Shown here: piece after piece, positions 11,279-22,870 of the stretch
Layout: every line of letters starts with the position of its first letter
Numbering within the stretch: the first letter of the stretch is position 1
Source: Harmothoe impar
Taxonomy: Eukaryota > Annelida > Polychaeta > Phyllodocida > Polynoidae
NCBI GenBank assembly: GCA_947462335.1
Contig: OX381720.1
Location: 64,749,946-64,813,945 of the forward strand
Reading direction: 5' to 3'
DNA: 64,000 nt
The notes under the pieces: model-generated
The model's input: the letters and a program-made list of their open reading frames with translations, nothing else
Database searches by the model: none
Told to the model about the DNA's origin: nothing
Program-made: the position numbers and the translations under genes

Positions 11279-11500
11279 ACCGTAAAACCCTGCCTTTAAA
11301 ACAACCCCACCTTTAAGGCGACCCCCTTAAAAAAAATTGTCTTGTACAATATACCTTTGAATTTCGTTTTCACTTTAATCTAATTAATGTATATAAACCC
11401 CACCTTTAAGACGACCCAACAATTTTAGATAAAAATTTGTCTTGTAGAGAAAATAAATCCCAAAATAAATCCATCTTAAAAGGCGGGGGTTTACAGTTAT
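11279..11500. mobile_element. Probable short MITE
   Basis: Imperfect inverted ends (CCGTAAAACCCTGCCTTTAA left; TTAAAAGGCGGGGGTTTACA right) with an internal repeat of ACCCCACCTTTAAG. No clear target duplication. Confidence 0.45.
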
Positions 11501-12717
11501 TGCCTACTTCCAAACTATCCCCTTCTCCACAATTGTATTCTGATTTGCCACATGGTTTTGCAGAGTTAATGACATCATTATGCTGTTCCATATCATGTCC
11601 TTGACTTCTTGATTGGTAACAGAAGGATGGAGAAAAATGCTCAGACTTGTTGTTTTTTCTCAAGAAATTCTCTGAAAATTCAGATATGTAATAATTATAT
11701 CCAAATGAGAGTTATACGACTGTTTTTCTCATGATCTCAGCTTTTCAACGGTATATTGCACAACATATTCCCTAATGTGTTTCAATGGAAGTCTGGCAGT
11801 CTGGCGAATTTAACAAGAGCAAAGTTCGCCAAATTGGCATTTGATTCGCCAGTGGCGATCTGGCGAATGGCTAGCGCGAACCCTGATGGCATGTAGCTCT
11901 GAGGCTGGAGTACTGGAGGGGTGCAGCCAGGAGGTGGGGAGCCCCACTGCCCCCCCCCCCCCCCCCACCCTAGCCCACCCCACCCCACTCCCGGCACCTG
12001 GGATTACATCACGGGACCGGGGTCGGGGAGAGCCCCAAGAGGCGCCGTTCTGTCATGATACGGACTGTATAGGTTTGGACGCACTGTGCCAGGGGCGCCC
12101 TCACTGCCGGCACTCTTCCAACAGTGCTACATTTGGTAGCCGTATATAAGGAGACATTGTCTGCTCCTTTCTCAGTTTGTCCCACAAGCTCCCCTTTAAA
12201 AACAATGCTCTGCATTAAACCCTGTTAACCATTTTAATCTATTGTTTGACACTCTTTAAAGGGACTCGCTACTTGTCTCAGGATTACTGCTGTTCTTTTG
12301 ACTTTTGCATATAACTCAGGATTATGTAAGTTTGATGTATTATCTAATAGAAAATCAAAAGAAATTGGCATGTCACAGTACTAAATTTCATGATACGGCC
12401 TTTTGAGCAAAGGAGTACCTTAACTGTAGAAATGAATAGGAAAACAGAATTTTCACATTATCTGTCATGGATAATCCCCTTCTTCTATTGATATTGCAAC
12501 CAAACCTTGGGAATGTATAATGGACATCTATACAAACATTTTAGGACCAATAAAACAAGGGGTCATGGATGAAATAAGAAAGGCATGAATTTTGGAAATA
12601 TATTTCTTTTGCCTTAACTATAGGATCCTATAGGTGTCCTATCAGTGAATATATGTGAACCATGGAGGTATACTGTCAAAATAGCAAATACAAATAGTTG
12701 ATTTATGGAAAGTGGTC
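11501..12717. other. Non-coding spacer
   Basis: No gene supported. It contains a 16-base C tract (about 11950) and scattered short inverted motifs (GGCGAAT / ATTCGCC) near 11800-11875. Confidence 0.5.
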
Positions 12718-13176
12718 TACTGTAAACGTAGACATTTTTCGCGCAGCTATATTTTTCGCGCACCTGGGACATATATAAAGGCATTTTCCCGCAATCATAT
12801 TTTCGCGCAGCTGCAATCAGGTGATCTTTAGCTACATGTCAGTTTTTAGGGTTTTTCAATCGGACAATTATAAAGGGTTTTACAGCCCAAAATACTCTTT
12901 CAAATGATAACAATTCGGATAGCTGAAAGTCATTAGGTTTGTCTTATGCCCTTTGGTGATACCCTACACTAGGGAATTATTACTTTGATAGCAGAACATA
13001 ACTTTTTGGTTTGGCCTAATTGAGTCTCTCCTGCAGTGCAATATAGAGTGCCAGATACCATTGGAAAGCTATTTTTTTGTGCAAAATTTCCGCGCACATC
13101 ATATTTTCGCGCACATACCTATGTGCGCGAAATGCGCGAAAATATGTACTGAGCGAAAATTAATACGTTTACAGTA
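12718..13176. mobile_element. MITE with TACTGTAAA ends
   Basis: Terminal inverted repeats TACTGTAAACGTA / TACGTTTACAGTA with an interior rich in TTTTCGCGCA motifs in both orientations. A shorter member with the same ends and TTCGCG interior is at 50011-50222. TA at both extremes fits a Tc1/mariner-type TA duplication, but the family is not certain. Confidence 0.7.
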
Positions 13177-14322
13177 TGTAGGAATATGAATACAGCTTAA
13201 AGAATACTTTTCATGAGCTTCGATTTTTGCCGCCAGGTGGCTTCTGTGTAGGAACCAGCGTCTCTATTATTAAGGCCAATGTTCACACGTTGATAAACCC
13301 CTTTGTACCTTTGAATCACAATAAATATGTGAATGTTCAATTATACTATGATATAAGCCTGTTACATTTAAAACCGAATTTTGAACTACAGTTTTACTTT
13401 CGCATCTTCTACAGAGTTATACAGAGTATACAGTTATGAGGCTATGTATGTATCCAGGTTATGTTATTGATTGTGTTCAGATATACATGTTATAAAGGTT
13501 ATACAGTTATACAGGTTCTTTAGTTATAAGATTATGTATGTATCCAGGTTATGTTATTTATGGTGTTCAGATATACATGTTATAGAGGTTATACAGATGT
13601 ATAGGTTATGTACTTATAAGACTATGTATCATAGTAACAGGGCTAGGTGGCAGACTGACTTATTTACATCTCATTTTTCATCATCAGAACTGGTTACCTT
13701 CGATACCAGTCTCCTACTAAACACACCACCCAGTAAGTCATAGAGCATCATAACCTATCCCATATTGTATTTGTATTTGAATATATATATTGTAGCAATC
13801 ACCACCCACAATTTGGGATGACTATGCTGTCATGAGTTACAAATCTAGGTTTGCCATTTATAATGAAATCATTTCATTTCAAAGTCAGTATTTTTCGATA
13901 TAGTTATAACAGCTTCCCTAAACCAACTGACCACTCGTTTCCATTCAAAAAGAAATCTAAGTAGGATCACTTTAGATTTTGACCAAGATTGATGACTTAT
14001 CTATCAATAAAATGTCATTTTATAGTACATGAATATGCAAATGAGTTCAATGACACAATATTAGGTTTACGAAATAATCATACGTAATCAACACAAGAAT
14101 GACTGGAGCGCAAAGGGCTTGGTTTGGATCATTACTTTTACAAGTTTGTGAAATGCATATGATACCAGTCTCCTAATCTCCTCCCATGTATTTCACACAA
14201 CATCAGAACTAGTTACTGGCAAATATAAAAGTATCTGACATCAATCCTTATTCAGGTTTGTCATTGCCTTCTATGATCAGTCATGGTAAATCAGGTCATT
14301 GCTCACTCATATCACATAGAGC
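13177..14322. other. Non-coding spacer with a 90-bp direct duplication
   Basis: About 13446-13535 is repeated at about 13536-13630 (shared GTATGTATCCAGGTTATGTT and the following block). The right part would be the 3' untranslated side of the ankyrin gene. No other feature seen. Confidence 0.5.
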
Positions 14323-16806
14323 TCATATTTCATGACACAGGATGTAGCGTTTCAGTCTCGCAGGGATGGGGAGAGTCTTCACCACAGATGGCTGCAGGGA
14401 CACCAGGTTCTCCCCCACACAGCGGCGGCTGTACCACTGTAGGGACTGGGGCTGACTCAGAAAGTCTAATATTCTCTGAATCTGGTGCAATTTGTTTTGA
14501 TACCCGTGTTGTCTTGTGTCCCATCTAACACTGATGTCAGAGACCTCTGGGTACACATGCAGAGACTCGTCACTGAACTCCTGCAGGTCTACCATCTGCT
14601 GCACACGGTACTCCGGGAATACAGATTTCTTTTTGGAGGATCGTGTTTGAAGTTCTGTCTTCTCGGCCTCCTCTACCTGCTTCCACATACCTTCTGTTGT
14701 CCTCTCAATGTCCTCCACAGAGTCCTCCTGCAGCCAAGTAAAGATGGCCGCCTCCATGTTGCTGAGCTGTGTGTGTGCTGCATGTGAGACCCTCATACCG
14801 GCCTGCAGCAGGAGGAGAGGTGTGTCCAGGCACCAGGCCCCATGGGACTGCATCAAGTACCTTCTAAGTAGAGTAAACAGTAGCGTAGTGTCTGCGCCGT
14901 GCCTGATCAGCCACCTCACCCGGTTACTGTGACCGCCGTGTGTAACAACACCTTCCAGGGCTGTTCTCTGGTTACCATCCTCCATGCTGATGTTGCCTCC
15001 GTGCAGGAAGACGTGGTCCAGCAGGCGCTCCGGAAACTTGCGACTGGGTGTAAGGATATATCGGGACAGTGCTAGAAATAAAGACTCCTGCCTGACCACT
15101 GGTCCCTGTTCTAACAGCAGTTCTACAAGAGCTGGTGAACAGTGGCCACCATTTAGTGCCAGCCTCAGGGGACCAGGCATCCTGCAGATAGCTCCAGCAT
15201 CAAGCAGTATCCTTACCCCCTTAGTCCAGCCTAGTCTGGCTGCTTCATCTAAGGCAGTACGGGGTACCCATTTGGGGTTGCTCTCGTCCCCTACATTCAC
15301 GTGATATATTGTATTTGGCTTTGCTCCATGCTCCATGAAGAGCTTAAGAATCCTTGTGCTATTCTTAATAGACCTATACCTATTAATAGCAAGGACAAGA
15401 GCTGCAGTGTGTAAGCTGTGACCCTGCTGATTGGCATGCGTAAGGAGTAGCTCAATAAGGGCAGATGGACAGGCAGGCGTCTGTAATGCGGTTACTAGTG
15501 GACTTTCTGACATCTTGGATGTTGGACATTCAGCCCCGGCGTCCAGCAGCATCTTCACCACATGAGTCTGTCCTCCCTGTACTGCCTCCTGGAGGGCTGT
15601 CCTGGGTTCCCATCCAGGACTTGCTCCCCTTGTCGGCACACTGTGGGATACATTAGGGTTTGCTCCATGCTCCAACAAGAGCTTCACAATAACTGGGTCA
15701 TGTAATGCTCTTAGCAAAGGATCATGGTCATTAGGATCTGCACCATGCTTTAGCAGCAGCTCGATGAGATGAGATGGACAGTTCCGTCTCCGTAGTGCCA
15801 GTATCAGTGGATTCTGTGCTCCAGAGGTCGTGCACTTAGCACCATGCTTTAGCAGCAGCTCAATGACATCAATCGGAAAATTATGTTTCTGTAGTGCCAG
15901 CACCAGTGGGTTCTGTGATGCATCTGGTATCGTGCATTTAGCGCCAGCAGTAAGAAGCATCTTTACCACTTCACTCCTCCTTAGTTCTATTGCTTCATGT
16001 AGGGCATTTCTTGACACCCATGTGTCTTCATGTCCTTCTACCTTTACCCTTTGTACATGTGCGACATCAGGGTTTGCCCCATTCTCCAACAGGAGCCGGA
16101 CTATAGCTGTATCATTCTTAGTTGTGTCCTTCTGAACAAACCGGGCGTTGGCTTTAACAATTGCCTTTAACAAAGGGATATTTACAAGTTGATCATCGTG
16201 GTGGTTGGGGTCTGCCCCGTGTTGTAGCAGCAGCTTGATGAGACCAGGCGGACATTCAACATGATCTACTGCCACCGACAGTGGGTTTTGTACTCCATCA
16301 GACGGTGTGCATGCACCCCCAGCATCAAGAAGCATCTTCACCCCCTGCATCCAGCCTCCCCGTGCTGCCACTGCCTCATGTACGGCAGTCCGCTGCACAT
16401 ATCTGCAGTTTCTTCTCGTTATTTGTAGACATGCTGTGTGTACTGTATTTGGGTTTGCTCCATGGTCCAGCAGTAGTCGGACTATCTGTGACAGGCACAC
16501 AATGTTACCATGCTCACCACCTTTCCTGATTATATAGCTCAGGAAGACCAGTGGTTGAAAACACAGACTGGCTGAAACAAAATACATACCATCATCCAGT
16601 TTTAGCTTCTCATTGACATCCCAACCAGTAGCCAGAACTGTGGTCAGCTGGCCCAGGCCCTGCTGGGTTATGTTGATGAACTCCAGAATATCACACCTTC
16701 TATACTGAGAGTCTGTGTCTTTGTCATTTGTCCAGCCAGGCACATCAGTAGACGTATCTAGCTTCCACTCACCATGACGCAGCACAAACCTGGCAGATAG
16801 TGACAT
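14323..16806 (-). CDS. Ankyrin-repeat and SOCS-box protein (ASB-like)
   Basis: An 827-residue protein in a single uninterrupted frame. The ATG at 16806 is chosen because its context (ACAACAATGT) is good and the frame upstream reaches only a GTG. An N-terminal ~90-residue region without a recognised domain precedes about 14 ankyrin repeats. These are arranged as a three-repeat module (LLLxHGANPN; RTALxEA...VKMLLDAGAxC; NPLxxAL...LIELLLKHG) iterated about four times. A charged linker (EEAEKTELQTRSSKKK) leads to a C-terminal SOCS box, about residues 787-827. Its Cul5-box part LPIPARLKRYIL matches the LPxP consensus, while the Elongin-BC part (SLQWYSRRCV) has Ser where Cys is usual. ASB proteins are substrate receptors of Cullin-5 ubiquitin ligases, the ankyrin stack binding the substrate. 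The substrate is unknown. The single coding exon could reflect retroposition or gene structure. Confidence 0.85.
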   Translation of the reverse strand: MSLSARFVLRHGEWKLDTSTDVPGWTNDKDTDSQYRRCDILEFINITQQGLGQLTTVLATGWDVNEKLKLDDGMYFVSASLCFQPLVFLSYIIRKGGEHGNIVCLSQIVRLLLDHGANPNTVHTACLQITRRNCRYVQRTAVHEAVAARGGWMQGVKMLLDAGGACTPSDGVQNPLSVAVDHVECPPGLIKLLLQHGADPNHHDDQLVNIPLLKAIVKANARFVQKDTTKNDTAIVRLLLENGANPDVAHVQRVKVEGHEDTWVSRNALHEAIELRRSEVVKMLLTAGAKCTIPDASQNPLVLALQKHNFPIDVIELLLKHGAKCTTSGAQNPLILALRRRNCPSHLIELLLKHGADPNDHDPLLRALHDPVIVKLLLEHGANPNVSHSVPTRGASPGWEPRTALQEAVQGGQTHVVKMLLDAGAECPTSKMSESPLVTALQTPACPSALIELLLTHANQQGHSLHTAALVLAINRYRSIKNSTRILKLFMEHGAKPNTIYHVNVGDESNPKWVPRTALDEAARLGWTKGVRILLDAGAICRMPGPLRLALNGGHCSPALVELLLEQGPVVRQESLFLALSRYILTPSRKFPERLLDHVFLHGGNISMEDGNQRTALEGVVTHGGHSNRVRWLIRHGADTTLLFTLLRRYLMQSHGAWCLDTPLLLLQAGMRVSHAAHTQLSNMEAAIFTWLQEDSVEDIERTTEGMWKQVEEAEKTELQTRSSKKKSVFPEYRVQQMVDLQEFSDESLHVYPEVSDISVRWDTRQHGYQNKLHQIQRILDFLSQPQSLQWYSRRCVGENLVSLQPSVVKTLPIPARLKRYILCHEI

Positions 16807-16830
16807 TGTTGTGTCAGTGTTTACCACTCA

Positions 16831-17505
16831 CCATGGCTCAGCACAAATAGTACTTGTGTGTTTACCACTCACCATGAGTCAGCACAAATAGTACTTGTGT
16901 GTTTACCACTCACCATGAGTCAGCACAAATAGTACTTGTGTGTTTACCACTCACCATGAGTCAGCACAAATAGTACTTGTGTGTTTACCACTCACCATGA
17001 CTCAGCACAAATAGTACTTGTGTGTTTACCACTCACCATGGCTCAGCACAAATAGTACTTGTGTGTTTACCACTCACCATGGCTCAGCACAAATAGTACT
17101 TGTGTGTTTACCACTCACCATGAGTCAGCACAAATAGTACTTGTGTGTTTACCACTCACCATGGCTCAGCACAAATAGTACTTGTGTGTTTACCACTCAC
17201 CATGAGTCAGCACAAATAGTACTTGTGTGTTTACCACTCACCATGAGTCAGCACAAATAGTACTTGTGTGTTTACCACTCACCATGACTCAGCACAAATA
17301 GTACTTGTGTGTTTACCACTCACCATGACTCAGCACAAATAGTACTTGTGTGTTTACCACTCACCATGAGTCAGCACAAATAGTACTTGTGTGTTTACCA
17401 CTCACCATGACTCAGCACAAATAGTACTTGTGTGTTTACCACTCACCATGACTCAGCACAAATAGTACTTGTGTGTTTACCACTCACCATGACTCAGCAC
17501 AAACC
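16831..17505. repeat. 41-bp tandem array with NF-E2/AP-1-like motifs, upstream of the ASB-like gene
   Basis: Seventeen units of 41 bp (ACCATGRSTCAGCACAAATAG...). Thirteen carry TGASTCAGCA (TGAGTCAGCA or TGACTCAGCA), which matches the NF-E2/small-Maf and AP-1 consensus; four carry TGGCTCAGCA instead. The bounding sequences are paralogous: the gene's own N-terminal codons (about 16765-16815) resemble the last unit plus its flank (17487-17535), both ending TTGTTGTGTCAGTGT. So the array grew between duplicated copies of the gene's 5' end. It lies directly upstream of the ATG on the transcribed side, so it could act as an enhancer/promoter or lie in the 5' UTR; that is inference. Confidence 0.85.
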
Positions 17506-17941
17506 TGACATCCGCCATCTTGTTGTGTCAGTGTGACCTGTGCCCTGTGACTACTGAGTGTAGTACGTAAGTGTTCATGTGTCACAGTGGGACAGAATGC
17601 TATGGCAGTAGATTGTAATGGCTCTTGTTATGAATTATCCATGGAGAAAATCTGCAGAAAGAGCTGGATATTTGTCTCCTTGTCTCCCTTCATGTCAGGA
17701 GATCTTCCTACACGTGCTGCCTCTGATGAACCTGTAAAAATGAAAACGGATTCATTATATACACGATCCATTGGTAAACACTTAATTCAAAGTATATGCC
17801 CAATTCTGTTGATAAATAAAGGTTTTTATAGGAAATCTTTTAAAATCCACAGCTGTTTGGCATCACTGAATTTCATATTTCATCAAATTAGGAATGATAA
17901 GGAATAGTAGAATAGTTTGACAATCGTTAATTTGGAAATTA
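17506..17941. other. Spacer upstream of the ASB-like gene
   Basis: Unique-looking DNA with no supportable gene. On the minus strand CTCTTTCTGCAG near 17650-17662 resembles a 3' splice site. Confidence 0.4.
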
Positions 17942-18094
17942 GGGAGTGGTCATTTTTTAGCAACGGGGGGGGGGGGGGGTGGTGGAATTTGGGGGGGGGG
18001 TCCAAGAAAATTTGGAGGGGGGACCGAAAATATTTCGACCTGCTCGCGTGAAAATCCACCAACCACCCCCCTTTGTTAAAAAATGACCACCCCC
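17942..18094. mobile_element. MITE, same family as 10390-10676
   Basis: Inverted ends GGGAGTGGTCATTTTTTAGC / TTAAAAAATGACCACCCCC enclosing G- and C-tracts, flanked by TTA on both sides (17939-17941, 18095-18097). It is 153 bp, shorter than the first copy. Confidence 0.7.
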
Positions 18095-18097
18095 TTA

Positions 18098-18910
18098 AGT
18101 GGAGCATTATTATTGAACATTTTTATCGCCCAAGCTATATTATTATTTTCTGTATTTCCCTCTCCATAATACATCATCAATTTAATTTATATCACTCTTT
18201 ATTATTGTATGGACGTTCTTAACCTCAAGAGAGTACATGTTTTTATTACCACCATACTTTAAATCTTTTCTATTGCTAGTTCCTTGGATCGGATAGGGCC
18301 CGTTGCTATGCTAACACCGCTGTTGCTAGCAACATGAGGGTTGTCTCAATGTGATCCTTGGGTCTAATTTAGAGAGATTATGGGCTTTTCTAAGGTTTCT
18401 AAGGCCAATATTTGTGCTAGGAACGCCAGGTCTGTATGTTTTCAAGCTTGAAAAAAAGCAACGACAGTTTGAAGATACACATTACAAGCGCATGAGATAT
18501 TGCTTGTACAACATCAGTTTTCCATATCCAGATACATTGCACAAGATCAAAACATTATGCTGTAGCTTTCAGTACAGTAATTGTATGATGTAAACTCTCT
18601 AAATATTGCTCTTTAAATAATCCCCGGTATCTTAAAGGCTTAGGCCTGGGCCTTTGCCTGGCTATGTCCGTGGTCAAAGCCACATTGTTCTAGTTTAAGG
18701 CATCTATTTGTAGCATAGTGACTGTGAAGTATTCCTGTTCTCCAGATCCTTGCAAAAAGGAGTCTTGGAGGCAGAATGGCAATGCCAAGAATATTTTACC
18801 GAATAAAACCTTAAACAAATACAGCTTTGTTAAGTAGACTAAGCAGGGCTGCTTAATGCATCATGATGACAGGCCTTAGACATTTAAAACACAGATCAGT
18901 GTACAGAACC
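18098..18910. other. Non-coding spacer
   Basis: AT-rich DNA; no gene supported. Confidence 0.5.
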
Positions 18911-18916
18911 ACTTAC

Positions 18917-19107
18917 CAGTCTGGGTCCTGATGTACACGTCTACCAGTCCTACACACCAGTCCTACACACCAGGTATGTATTGGTGGCTCATACACAGTG
19001 ACTATGGGACTGGGCTCTGTATAATAGACCCTCTTTATGTCTGTGGGTGTGGCTGGTACTACACCATGTCTGTATGACTGTAGGTGCTGTCCTATATACT
19101 GCAGCAT
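18917..19107 (-). CDS. Possible coding exon
   Basis: A 190-base open stretch with protein-like composition (LQYIGQHLQSYRHG... to VHQDPDW). It ends exactly at a perfect donor, CTG|GTAAGT, on the minus strand (18916-18911). A possible acceptor CTGCAG lies near 19100-19110 but lacks a good pyrimidine tract. It could be a 5' exon of a gene read toward the ASB-like locus or a chance frame. I recognise no domain. Confidence 0.25.
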
Positions 19108-19153
19108 GCCTGCAGGCCTTGTTCTGGCTACCGTGTAGACTAACCTATATATT

Positions 19154-21460
19154 AGTCTAGTGAATTAAGGGAAATATACTTTATTTCTGGATAAAAGTAC
19201 CAAAGTTGAAATATAGGTAGATAAATATATGTTATTGAATATTTTTCCTTGCTCCAAGCAAAAAGTGTCATGCAACACTATTTTTGGGTCCTTTTCCTGA
19301 AAAATGTGAAAGATGACAATAATAATTTTATAAGTTAATCTTTTGCAGGTTTCTAGCATTGAGACCTAATAATATTGCCATAATGGACATTAATTGTCAT
19401 AAATATGAAAGTTTCAGCCCCCAAAAAATGCATTTTGGGTGCAAAATTAAAGCTGAAAGGCAAAACTAATTGTGGCTTGATGCTTTCATTTTAATTACTT
19501 TTACAAGCTATCAATAGTACCGCTCATATATTTTGAGGGTAATTCTATGTGTTTTCATGTATGTTATACCCTGTTAGGTTACAAAATTGGTAGTAGTAGG
19601 ATTATCTAGGGGAGATATGTGATCAATCTATATGGAATGGGTATTGCAGCAGAACACCGCAAACGAAGGGCTGCAGCCACCACAAGTGAACTGCAGTTGT
19701 CACACTGGGGGGTTTGGGGGCATACCCCCTCAAGACAATTTTGAATTCATGGCATTCAAATAGTCCATTCTTATGAATTTTGCACACACTTTATGAAAGG
19801 TCTGATCTACATCTAGCCTCTATCATTTGGTTTGGGAATTTTTTGGAGGGAGAGATCCTTTGGAAAAATACTTTTGTCACCTGAAGGCATGCCCCCCCCC
19901 CCCACACCTATAACATATATTTGAACACATTGAGAAGGAGGGAGTGGCATTGAGGGGAAAGAAGGGGTGCGGTTGGAGAGCTTAACTGAACTTGTGGACC
20001 TTTTATAAAAACTTAAGGTCACATATAAAGTTGCAAGCAGGGTACAGCGAGCTTGGTACCCACAGGATATTTTCAAGATCTAGAGGCAAAAGGGTTCTTT
20101 CTGGTGGGTTCTGAGAGCTGTATAGATTCATTTGCAGCCAGCAGTCAGGGGTTGTTCTAGTTGATTTTTCTTTCAAAAAGCGAGACTGTGAATCCACACT
20201 CTTTTGTTTTGCATCCTATTTCCTGAATGTCCTTTTTTTCTAATGCTTCCCTTTCCCTTCAACTGCTTCCCTCTCCCTAGGCTTGAGTACACAGAGGTCG
20301 TAGAGGGAGGAGAGGCCACAGGGGTAGGCCAGGGCATGGGAGGGGATCTGAAGGGGAGGAGAGTGGACATGGAATGGAAGGTGAGGTTGAGGGATATTGG
20401 AGGTATATAGTAGGGGAGGGACCACGTCCCCCCTCCATCTTCAAGAAATCCCTCAGCACGCAGAATGCCCCCCTCCCAAACCTGAGAAGAGGAATGGGGG
20501 GAGGGGGGGGGGGGGTGGCAGAAGGCGTGACGATGCCCCTGCTCTCAGGGGAATTTGGAAATAACCTGGTACAGGATCTATATAAAATATAGCAAATATT
20601 TCTGCACGTTTTGTCAAAATCACTTCTCAAACATGAGTTAAAATGTATAACTGAAAACAGTTAATAAGCTTTAAATGCTTTATGTCCCACAATAAATAGA
20701 GAACACTTGCACCAATGATTATTTAGAAGAGAACATTCTACATTAAAAGTACCCTGGTGCATTTTGTGGCCTATTTTTCACATTTGTTGTTATCACTGTG
20801 CCCCCTGGTGGGCAAAACTAGAACTACCCCCCCCCCCCCCCCCAGTCACATTTACCCCCACCTGCTCAGAAATATATGAATCCCCCTCTCCATGAAAAGA
20901 TACTATCTACTCCCCTGAAATACTTTTCTTAAATTAAGAGCTAGTTTTCCAATCTTTCTTTTCATTTCCTTCTCTCCTTTTCCTCCATCTTTTCTCTCCT
21001 CTCTCTTTTTTTGTGTTGGGGGTGGGGGAAATTCTGTTGCATCCCCCCCTTCCCCCTGAATCAGCCTTTTTTCAAATCAAAAGAAACAGCTAAATGAACC
21101 TGAAAAATATGGTTTCATGTGATCTGACAGTCATCTTTATGAAGGGCAGCCATCTTGAATTTTTAATGCATGATTTAGATTTGGATATTAACCTACATTT
21201 ATAGTTACCAGTTAAGCATCTTGTATGGTTTCAGCCCTAAATATCTCTATAAAAGTTCTACAAATTAAGATTTTCTGTTTATTTCAATGATTTTGGTGAT
21301 CACTTTTCAAAATGGCTGAAAAACGGTGATAGCATGGAAATTTCTTTTGGAGCAAGGAAAAAAGTGAAAGTTCTTGGTTCAAACCATGTGTAAAAAACTT
21401 TTGGCACTTTTATCCAGTAATAAAGTATAATGCCAATTCGTTCCCTTAATTCACTAGACT
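19154..21460. mobile_element. Non-autonomous DNA transposon of about 2.3 kb
   Basis: The ends are long imperfect inverted repeats of more than 100 bp. Both begin AGTCTAGTGAATTAAGGGAA and continue through TATACTTTATT, CTGGATAAAAGT and TTGCTCC-AAG blocks in mirror order (about 19154-19270 and 21340-21460). The flanks are TATATA-rich, so the target duplication is unresolved. The interior holds homopolymer C and G tracts and no transposase frame, so mobilisation would need a partner element. Confidence 0.65.
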
Positions 21461-22407
21461 ATATATAGCTACTTCTCTCCAACTTATATCCTATATACTC
21501 TGCACTAAGGACAGAATAAATACATGCCTCAGGTCATGATCAAGTCAAGAATAATTTCCCTCTCATGCATCGCTAATGCTGGAACATTACCATCCTTACG
21601 GACAGCTTACTCTGTAGATGAGTAAACCACCAGTCAGTTACACTGCACGAGAACCCAGATTTAAGGTGTAAGTTAAAGCTCAGGAACTCTCAAGTTGCAA
21701 CCGATATATTTGATTTTAATGGTCCCTGTCAACCTGGGTTTTGATGGACGTTAAGGGGTATTTATTTCTCTGAAGGACTCTATCGACGTTGATTTTTGTA
21801 ATTATATGCAATATTCGTAGGTGTATATTTTGTTCCCTTTCTGTTTAATCCAGACATATTACACATCATTGCAACGGGAAAATTCATATTATCCTTAATA
21901 ATTGGAATATTCCCTAAAGAAGAAAAACGGCCCTCAATAATGAAGTCAAAATCCATTTCCAATCCCTAAAGATGTATTTTATATTTTATTTATACCCTGT
22001 AACTATGTTAGAAACAGAAAAAAACGTTTTTGTTCCAAAAACTTTCCAACTATGTAATGAAATGTGGGTAGGTACACAAATGCCACCTGGTGGCAAAAAT
22101 CAGTAGGCCTATTACTCAATTCTCGAATTTCCAATTAATTGACATCCGTACATGGACTATCGTGCAAATTCTTATGATTATACCCATGCTTGTCATCTTA
22201 ATATTAGATGTCGGAGTACCCATAGGTTCCTATAGTTAAGGAAGTAGAAATATATAGATGAATTCATAAATTTTTCAACCGTGACCCCTTAATTCTTTTC
22301 TTCTAAAATGTTCACAATGATCTCCTCAACACACCTGCAAAGTTTAGTACATAAATCAGTAGTAGGAGGTCTACTGAAAATAGTGTAGTCGATTGATATC
22401 AACAAGC
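21461..22407. other. Non-coding spacer left of Element 1
   Basis: No supportable gene or repeat recognised. Confidence 0.5.
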
Positions 22408-22413
22408 CCGGTT

Positions 22414-22870
22414 AGTAGTATAGTATGTATCGGAACGGGACTATAGTTAAGTACTGTTTATTACTCAATCGACATGCAGCCAATCAGAGGCCTCCATTTG
22501 GTCACGTGACCGGAAGTGACCTACTTAGGGGATTAGTGGTGACGTCACGTGACCTAGTTAGCCAATCAGAGGCCTCCATTTGGTCACGTGACCGGAAGTG
22601 ACCTACTTAGGGGATTAGCGGTGCATTCTGGGTAACCCTGCAGCCAATCAGAGGCCTCCATTGGGTGACCGGAAGTGACCTACTTAGGGGATGGTGCATT
22701 CTGGGTAACCTACTGACCTACTTAGGGGACCGGAAGTGACGTCATATGACCTAATTTAGGATCACGTGATCGGAAGTGACCTGATGAGTCACGTGACCGG
22801 AAGTGACGTCACACGACTTAATGGCCAACCGGAAGCGACCTGATTGATCACGTGACCGGAAGAAGAAGAA
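22414..22870 (+). repeat. Element 1 left terminal inverted repeat
   Basis: Left TIR. The outer ~330 bp is nearly identical to the right TIR; the inner part is rearranged and ends in GAAGAAGAAG. It is made of sub-repeats carrying AGCCAATCAG (CCAAT box), ACCGGAAGTGAC (ETS-type), TGACGTCA (CRE), GTCACGTGAC (E-box) and GCATTCTGGGTA (resembling the ZNF143/STAF core). It is probably both replication origin and promoter/enhancer (inference). Confidence 0.9.

Noticed and set aside
20204..20630. Several Pro/Gly-rich overlapping frames
   Set aside because: They arise from purine/pyrimidine tracts inside the 2.3-kb transposon.
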